A program made the position numbers and the translations under genes. The notes beneath the pieces are model-generated. The model was given only the letters and a program-made list of their open reading frames with translations, searched no databases and was not told where the DNA came from. This document shows positions 60,017 to 64,000 of a DNA stretch of 64,000 nucleotides, piece by piece. Every line of letters begins with the position of its first letter. Positions within the stretch are counted from its first letter, which is position 1. The DNA is from Croceicoccus sediminis (GTDB taxonomy: Bacteria; Pseudomonadota; Alphaproteobacteria; Sphingomonadales; Sphingomonadaceae), in assembly GCF_007570835.1 (NCBI RefSeq), contig NZ_SUNC01000001.1:1-64000 (forward strand). Direction: 5' to 3'.

Positions 60017-60241
60017 GCATCCGGATGATAGCTTTCAGGAGGTCGACTGACCGACATTGGTCGGGAGCGCAAGTCTGTGAAGCGTATGGCCTCTGGCTCC
60101 CGAATGCGCGATGATCGCCTTGCGTACAATCCGGCATCTCGAGGATCGCAGTCGCTTCCAGACAGAGGCCATCAAGTGCATAGTCAACCAGTATTCAGGG
60201 TTGGCGTAGCAGGGTGCCTGCGATGAAAAGTAGGTTCGGCT
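60017..60241. other. 225-bp gap between convergent helicase and sbcC genes
   Basis: No gene and no strong terminator are seen. It carries the second copy of the decayed repeat (60031-60047) right after the helicase stop. Confidence 0.6.
60031..60047 (+). repeat. Decayed interspersed repeat, right copy
   Basis: GCTTTCAGGAGGTCGAC matches the inverted copy at 55654-55670 at 15 of 17 bases. It starts 15 bp past the helicase stop. Confidence 0.5.
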
Positions 60242-63200
60242 TCACACAGACCTAATCTCAATCTGGCTCCCGTTCGCTCGCTTGTGGACGGTAAATCCGT
60301 TCGGGACGGCCTGCTGGACCAGTGGCACGTGTGAAATCAGACCCACGGCGCGCCGCTCACCGACAATATTCTGAAGCACCCGCAGAACCTGATCGAGCGT
60401 GCCGGCGTCGTTATCCGTATCGAGGCTGCCGAAGCCCTCATCGATGAAAATGGTGTCGAGCCTGATGGCCCCGTTTGTCATTTCGACGATGTCGGACAAG
60501 CCGAGTGCGAGGGACAAGGCTGCGATGAAGGTCTCGCCGCCCGAAAGCGTGATGATCTCGCGGGCGCGGCCGGTCTCGATGTCGTGGACGCGAACGTCCA
60601 GCCCTCGTTTTGAGCGTCCTCCGATGCTCTCGGTGTCGCGCTCGAACCTATATCGGCCGGTGGTCATTGGATCGAGCCGGAGGTTCGCCGCTTCAAGAAC
60701 CTGATCGAACATAGCACCAATGGCGAATGTTTCGAGGCTCGTCCGCATCTCGTTCTGACCATCGAAGGCTTCCGCGATACCGCGAAGTGCCTGCGAGGAC
60801 TGCTCAAGGACCCGAAGGTTCTCAAGTTGGTCGGCCAAGCTGGCCTGCAGGTCGACGAGTGATTGGTGACGCTGCTGGGCGGCGGCACTCTGCTTCGCCG
60901 CATCGTCTGCCGCCGTCTGCGCTTGAACGCAGTTTAGGCGGTAGGGCTCCAAGCTTTGGCGCTGCGCGTTGCTCACGGCGTTTTTTGCTATCGTGTCGCG
61001 CGCGCGCGCTTCAGCAATGGCCGTGTCAAAGCCCGCGATTGATTTCTCCAGTTCCGCGATCGCGGCAATATCGGGGATGGCGGTGCGATAGTCTGCCTCG
61101 GCAATCCCAAGCTCGATAAGACGGGCTTCGAATGCGGCCTGTTTCGCAGCGAGACCTTTCTCGCTTTCGCTGACTGTGGTGGCGGCGCTCTGGAGTTCGG
61201 CTGCGGTCTTGATAGCGATGGCGTTGAACTCCCGCTGCTTTGCGTCAGCATCAGCGAGTGCCTGCTTTCGGCCGCCCAAGTCTGCGGTGGCGGAATCGAT
61301 TGCGGCCTGCAGAACGTCGTGTTGGCGCAGACTTTCGGGGACCGATGTAATCCGCTCTTCGTAAGCTTGACGAGCCAAGGCTTCTGCAGTCGTTGCAGTT
61401 CCCAGCGCATCGCGGGCCTGCTGGAGGGCTTCCGCTGCTGCCAGCTTGCGCTTGCGTGCGTCATCCAGATCCTCGGTGACAATGCCGATATCGACTGCGG
61501 CGCCCAACGCATCGATCTGCCCGGCGACCCGCTGCAAGTCGCCTTCGATTTCGCTTAGGCTGCGCTTTGGCTCCGCAAGGCCGGTAAGAACCGTTCTCCT
61601 TGCGTCGAAGGTCGCTTTCGCTGAGCTGGCACTCGATTGTGCCTCGCGATCTGCTTTGGATGCGGCAAGCGCTGCGCCTTGGGCGTCGCGCCATGCCTTT
61701 TCGAGTGCACTCGCATCGCCTGATCCCTGTGCCGGTTCAGGGTGATCGCAAGCGCCGCATACGGGGCAAGGTTGTCCATCCTGCAGGCGCTCTGCGAGAA
61801 CACTCGCCTGAGCGGAAATGAAGGCGGCTTCATGCGTTTCAGCTGCCTCGACCGCCTCGGCATGGTGGGCCTGCGCGTCGCGGGCGATTACCGCTGCTGT
61901 CTCGTAGGCGTCCTGCGACACGGCCACAGCCTGAGTGGCTTGAACAAAGGCCTGCGCAGCATGGAGCTCGCCTTTCAAGCCATCATATGTTCCAGTCAGC
62001 CTCTGCCGCTCAAGAGCATTGGCTTGGGCTGCCGCGAACGCGCTTTCCTTTTCATCGCAAAGCTCTGCGGCCTGCGTCTCGGCGGACATGGCTCGCGAAA
62101 GAGCCTGTTTCGCGCGGTCCAGGACTGTCACGGCAGCATCATGGCCAGCCTGACGTTCGACAGCATCGACCAGAACCTGCCTGTGCCGGTTAAGCTGGTC
62201 AATCTTGCGCGCGAGGTCCTCGATCTCATGCTCGCGGCAACGAAGATCGGTCAGCGTAGCGCTCGCTGCCGATACAGCTTCACCTGCTTCCCGTGCTGCA
62301 GTCTCGGCTTTGGAATGTGCCGCAACCGCGACTGTATGGCGCTTTCGCGCATCGCCAACGGCGGTGTCGAGGTCCGACATGCGCCGTGCCAGGTCCGCCC
62401 GTGATTTGCGTGAGCGCATCGTGTCGAAAGCTGGGGCCTCGGCCTCAAGCTGTTTAAGGGCACCTGCTGCAGCCTCGACCTCGACAAACCGCTTTTCTTG
62501 TTCTTCAGCGGCCGCGTAGGCCTTGTTGGCCAAGGCGAGCACAGTCGCCGTCTCAGACACCGCCAGCTGGGTAAATTCATATCGTTCAAGTGCGGAGGCA
62601 ATGCCGTAGGTAAGCTCGTTCGAGCTGGCGAAGCCCTCGGTTTGAAGGCGGTGTCCGTGCAGTCGATAGCCGTCTTCAATCTCACGCCTGATGCTCGCAG
62701 CATCGGTTTTGAGCTTTTCGGTGAGCCGGCGGTAGAGCGAGACGTCGAACAGCTCCCGCAATATCTCGAGCCGGTCCTTGCTGTTCGACACGAGGAACCG
62801 CTCGAACCGGCCTTGCGGCAGCAGGACGATCTGGCGGAACTGCTGCGCGCCATAGCCGAGAAGACCCTCGACATGGCTGAGTACAGCACCGACTTTCCGT
62901 TCCGCCAGCGGAGTCCCGCAGCAGTCCGGACCGACGTCATCGATCGCCAGTTCCGATACATCGAACAGCCAGGCAGCATGTGACTGCATCGTGTGGCCTT
63001 CGCCTCGCGCTTTGGGCCGTGCCTGGTCAGGCTGACGCCTGATATAGTAACGCTTTGCGCCAAGCTCGAATTGCAGGCTGACCTCAGTTAGAAGGTCGTC
63101 AGGCGCGAAATCAGACCGCATGGTCCCGATGCCCTGTTCTTCCTTGGCGCCCTCGCCAAACAGGGCAAAGGAGATCGCGCTGAAGATTGACGACTTGCCT

Positions 63201-63316
63201 GACCCCGTGGGGCCGTAGATTCCGAAAAGACCGGCGTCGGTCGCTTCGCGAAAGTCGATGGTCTCGGTGCCGCCATAGGGACCGAAAGCGCTGAGGGTGA
63301 GCTTGATAGGTCTCAT
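60242..63316 (-). CDS. sbcC: Exonuclease subunit SbcC
   Basis: The 1,024-residue SMC-like ATPase has Walker A GIYGPTGSGKSSIF (about 32-45), long coiled coils on each side of a central zinc hook CPVC (about residue 515), and at the C-terminus the signature LSGGETFIAALSLALGL and Walker B TIFIDEGFGSLD. With SbcD it cuts hairpins, palindromes and protein-blocked ends. Its ATG overlaps the sbcD stop. It converges with the helicase gene. Confidence 0.95.
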   Translation of the reverse strand: MRPIKLTLSAFGPYGGTETIDFREATDAGLFGIYGPTGSGKSSIFSAISFALFGEGAKEEQGIGTMRSDFAPDDLLTEVSLQFELGAKRYYIRRQPDQARPKARGEGHTMQSHAAWLFDVSELAIDDVGPDCCGTPLAERKVGAVLSHVEGLLGYGAQQFRQIVLLPQGRFERFLVSNSKDRLEILRELFDVSLYRRLTEKLKTDAASIRREIEDGYRLHGHRLQTEGFASSNELTYGIASALERYEFTQLAVSETATVLALANKAYAAAEEQEKRFVEVEAAAGALKQLEAEAPAFDTMRSRKSRADLARRMSDLDTAVGDARKRHTVAVAAHSKAETAAREAGEAVSAASATLTDLRCREHEIEDLARKIDQLNRHRQVLVDAVERQAGHDAAVTVLDRAKQALSRAMSAETQAAELCDEKESAFAAAQANALERQRLTGTYDGLKGELHAAQAFVQATQAVAVSQDAYETAAVIARDAQAHHAEAVEAAETHEAAFISAQASVLAERLQDGQPCPVCGACDHPEPAQGSGDASALEKAWRDAQGAALAASKADREAQSSASSAKATFDARRTVLTGLAEPKRSLSEIEGDLQRVAGQIDALGAAVDIGIVTEDLDDARKRKLAAAEALQQARDALGTATTAEALARQAYEERITSVPESLRQHDVLQAAIDSATADLGGRKQALADADAKQREFNAIAIKTAAELQSAATTVSESEKGLAAKQAAFEARLIELGIAEADYRTAIPDIAAIAELEKSIAGFDTAIAEARARDTIAKNAVSNAQRQSLEPYRLNCVQAQTAADDAAKQSAAAQQRHQSLVDLQASLADQLENLRVLEQSSQALRGIAEAFDGQNEMRTSLETFAIGAMFDQVLEAANLRLDPMTTGRYRFERDTESIGGRSKRGLDVRVHDIETGRAREIITLSGGETFIAALSLALGLSDIVEMTNGAIRLDTIFIDEGFGSLDTDNDAGTLDQVLRVLQNIVGERRAVGLISHVPLVQQAVPNGFTVHKRANGSQIEIRSV

Positions 63317-64000
63317 TGACCTTCCTCCGTCGTGGCGAAGGATCGCAGCGCGGACGCCACAATCTGCCCCTCTGCTTCGGAAAGCGGCTCACCGCGGATA
63401 AAGTCGAGAAATGCAGAGGACAGCGTCTGCGGGTCATCGATGACAGCGCGCTGTTCCTCGAGGCGCTGCGCTACGGGGCGCTCGTTGCGCTCGTAGGAGA
63501 GCTGAACGGCATTGGGATAGAAGTCTCTGATCCTTTTCATCGGATCGATTTGCGGGGTGTCGTCCGTGAGCACGACGCGGATGATGTCGTTGGAAACCTC
63601 CGTGGCGGCGAGCAGCTCGAGTAACTTGCCGCGAATGGTTCTGACCTGTCGCAGCGGCCGCAGCGGCATTTCTGTCACCGCGGCAGTGCCATCGGCCGCG
63701 AGATCGATCAGGCTGATGGACTTCTGCTGACCTTCTTCATCGAAGCCGAATGCGAGCGGCGCGCCGGAATAACGGATGTGATCCTGTCCGACCGGTTGCG
63801 GGCGGTGGAGGTGCCCAAGGGCTACATAGTGCGCCCCATCGAAGGCGGCTGCAGATACCGTCTCGATCCCGCCCACCGTGCGTGTGAGTGGGCGCTCGCT
63901 TTCGCTAGTCGCGGCGCCGTCGACAAAGGCATGGGCGACGACAACCCAACGCATTCCATTGGCCACGTGCTTGCGGGCGCTTGCAAGCTGGGCCCTGATC
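63313..64000 (-). CDS. sbcD: Exonuclease subunit SbcD (C-terminal part; N-terminus past right edge)
   Basis: The minus-strand frame is open from base 64000 to the stop at 63313 (229 codons). VVVAHAFVDG and the phosphoesterase metal motif in YVALGHLHRPQ are visible, followed by the capping domain. The first metal-binding motifs lie outside the window. A GTG at 63966 is internal: the coding sequence continues upstream (IRAQLASARKH). It forms an operon with sbcC through an ATGA overlap. Confidence 0.94.
   Translation of the reverse strand, partial: IRAQLASARKHVANGMRWVVVAHAFVDGAATSESERPLTRTVGGIETVSAAAFDGAHYVALGHLHRPQPVGQDHIRYSGAPLAFGFDEEGQQKSISLIDLAADGTAAVTEMPLRPLRQVRTIRGKLLELLAATEVSNDIIRVVLTDDTPQIDPMKRIRDFYPNAVQLSYERNERPVAQRLEEQRAVIDDPQTLSSAFLDFIRGEPLSEAEGQIVASALRSFATTEEGQ

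Larger units (their letters stand above)
46670..64000 (+). mobile_element. Integrative element at the tRNA-Met 3' end (left boundary seen, right boundary outside the window)
   Basis: A P4-type tyrosine integrase starts 179 bp after a tRNA gene, the usual signature of site-specific insertion into a tRNA 3' end. Everything to its right is accessory: transglycosylase, primase-like protein, helicase fusion, toxin-antitoxin, OLD/UvrD pair and SbcCD. The core attachment site should overlap the tRNA 3' half (near 46670-46698), but the second copy was not found within the window. No conjugation or phage structural genes are seen, so its means of transfer is unknown. Confidence 0.75.

Noticed and set aside
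63313-63966. Stand-alone 217-aa gene starting at the GTG at 63966
   Set aside because: The frame stays open to the window edge with SbcD-like sequence upstream, so this is the C-terminal part of sbcD.

Overview
The window is high-GC, densely packed alphaproteobacterial chromosome. Gene content and order point to Sphingomonadales, probably an Erythrobacteraceae-like genus: ahcY-divL-tsaE-amgK-murU-addB-addA-trxA in one run, alphaproteobacterial-type AddAB, a giant type I-secreted adhesin and large TonB-dependent receptors. The assignment is inferred from proteins and synteny; no rRNA is present.

Positions 1-46,618 look like core chromosome. On the left is the N-terminal 1,544 codons of a giant repeat adhesin (minus strand, running off the window), preceded by a 526-bp regulatory gap with a perfect CRP-type palindrome. 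Then come a DJ-1/PfpI protein, a DUF4349 lipoprotein, parC, an exported M3 peptidase, a peroxiredoxin and a small exported protein. Next is ahcY, whose leader holds an operator-like palindrome and a strong terminator-like hairpin. Seven overlapping or closely spaced genes follow, from divL (tyrosine in place of the kinase histidine) through tsaE, amgK, murU, addB and addA to trxA. After that lie argJ with an IMPase-family gene, secA, a degenerate response regulator, a PRC-barrel protein, and a lipoprotein/TonB-receptor pair with a Pho-box-like upstream region. ppk-ppx, csbD, tRNA-Asn, nadK and mfd complete the segment.

At 46,619 a tRNA-Met(CAT) gene is followed directly by a P4-type tyrosine integrase. 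From there to the right edge (more than 17 kb, right boundary not seen) the content is accessory: a DUF5818-like protein, a lytic transglycosylase, a CHC2/Toprim primase-like protein, a 1,410-aa methyltransferase plus strawberry-notch helicase fusion, an Xre/RES toxin-antitoxin pair, an OLD-family ATPase-nuclease with a UvrD-like helicase (Gabija-like, class 2 OLD arrangement), and sbcC-sbcD. The divergent promoter between the transglycosylase and the primase has an exact alphaproteobacterial LexA box (GAAC-N7-GAAC), so part of the island may answer to DNA damage. I read it as an integrative element with a nuclease-rich defence and maintenance cargo.

The most interesting points are the OLD/UvrD module bracketed by inverted copies of a decayed repeat, the LexA box in the island, the methyltransferase-helicase fusion, paired operator palindromes before the RES module, the ahcY leader, and a possible phosphate-controlled outer-membrane uptake pair.
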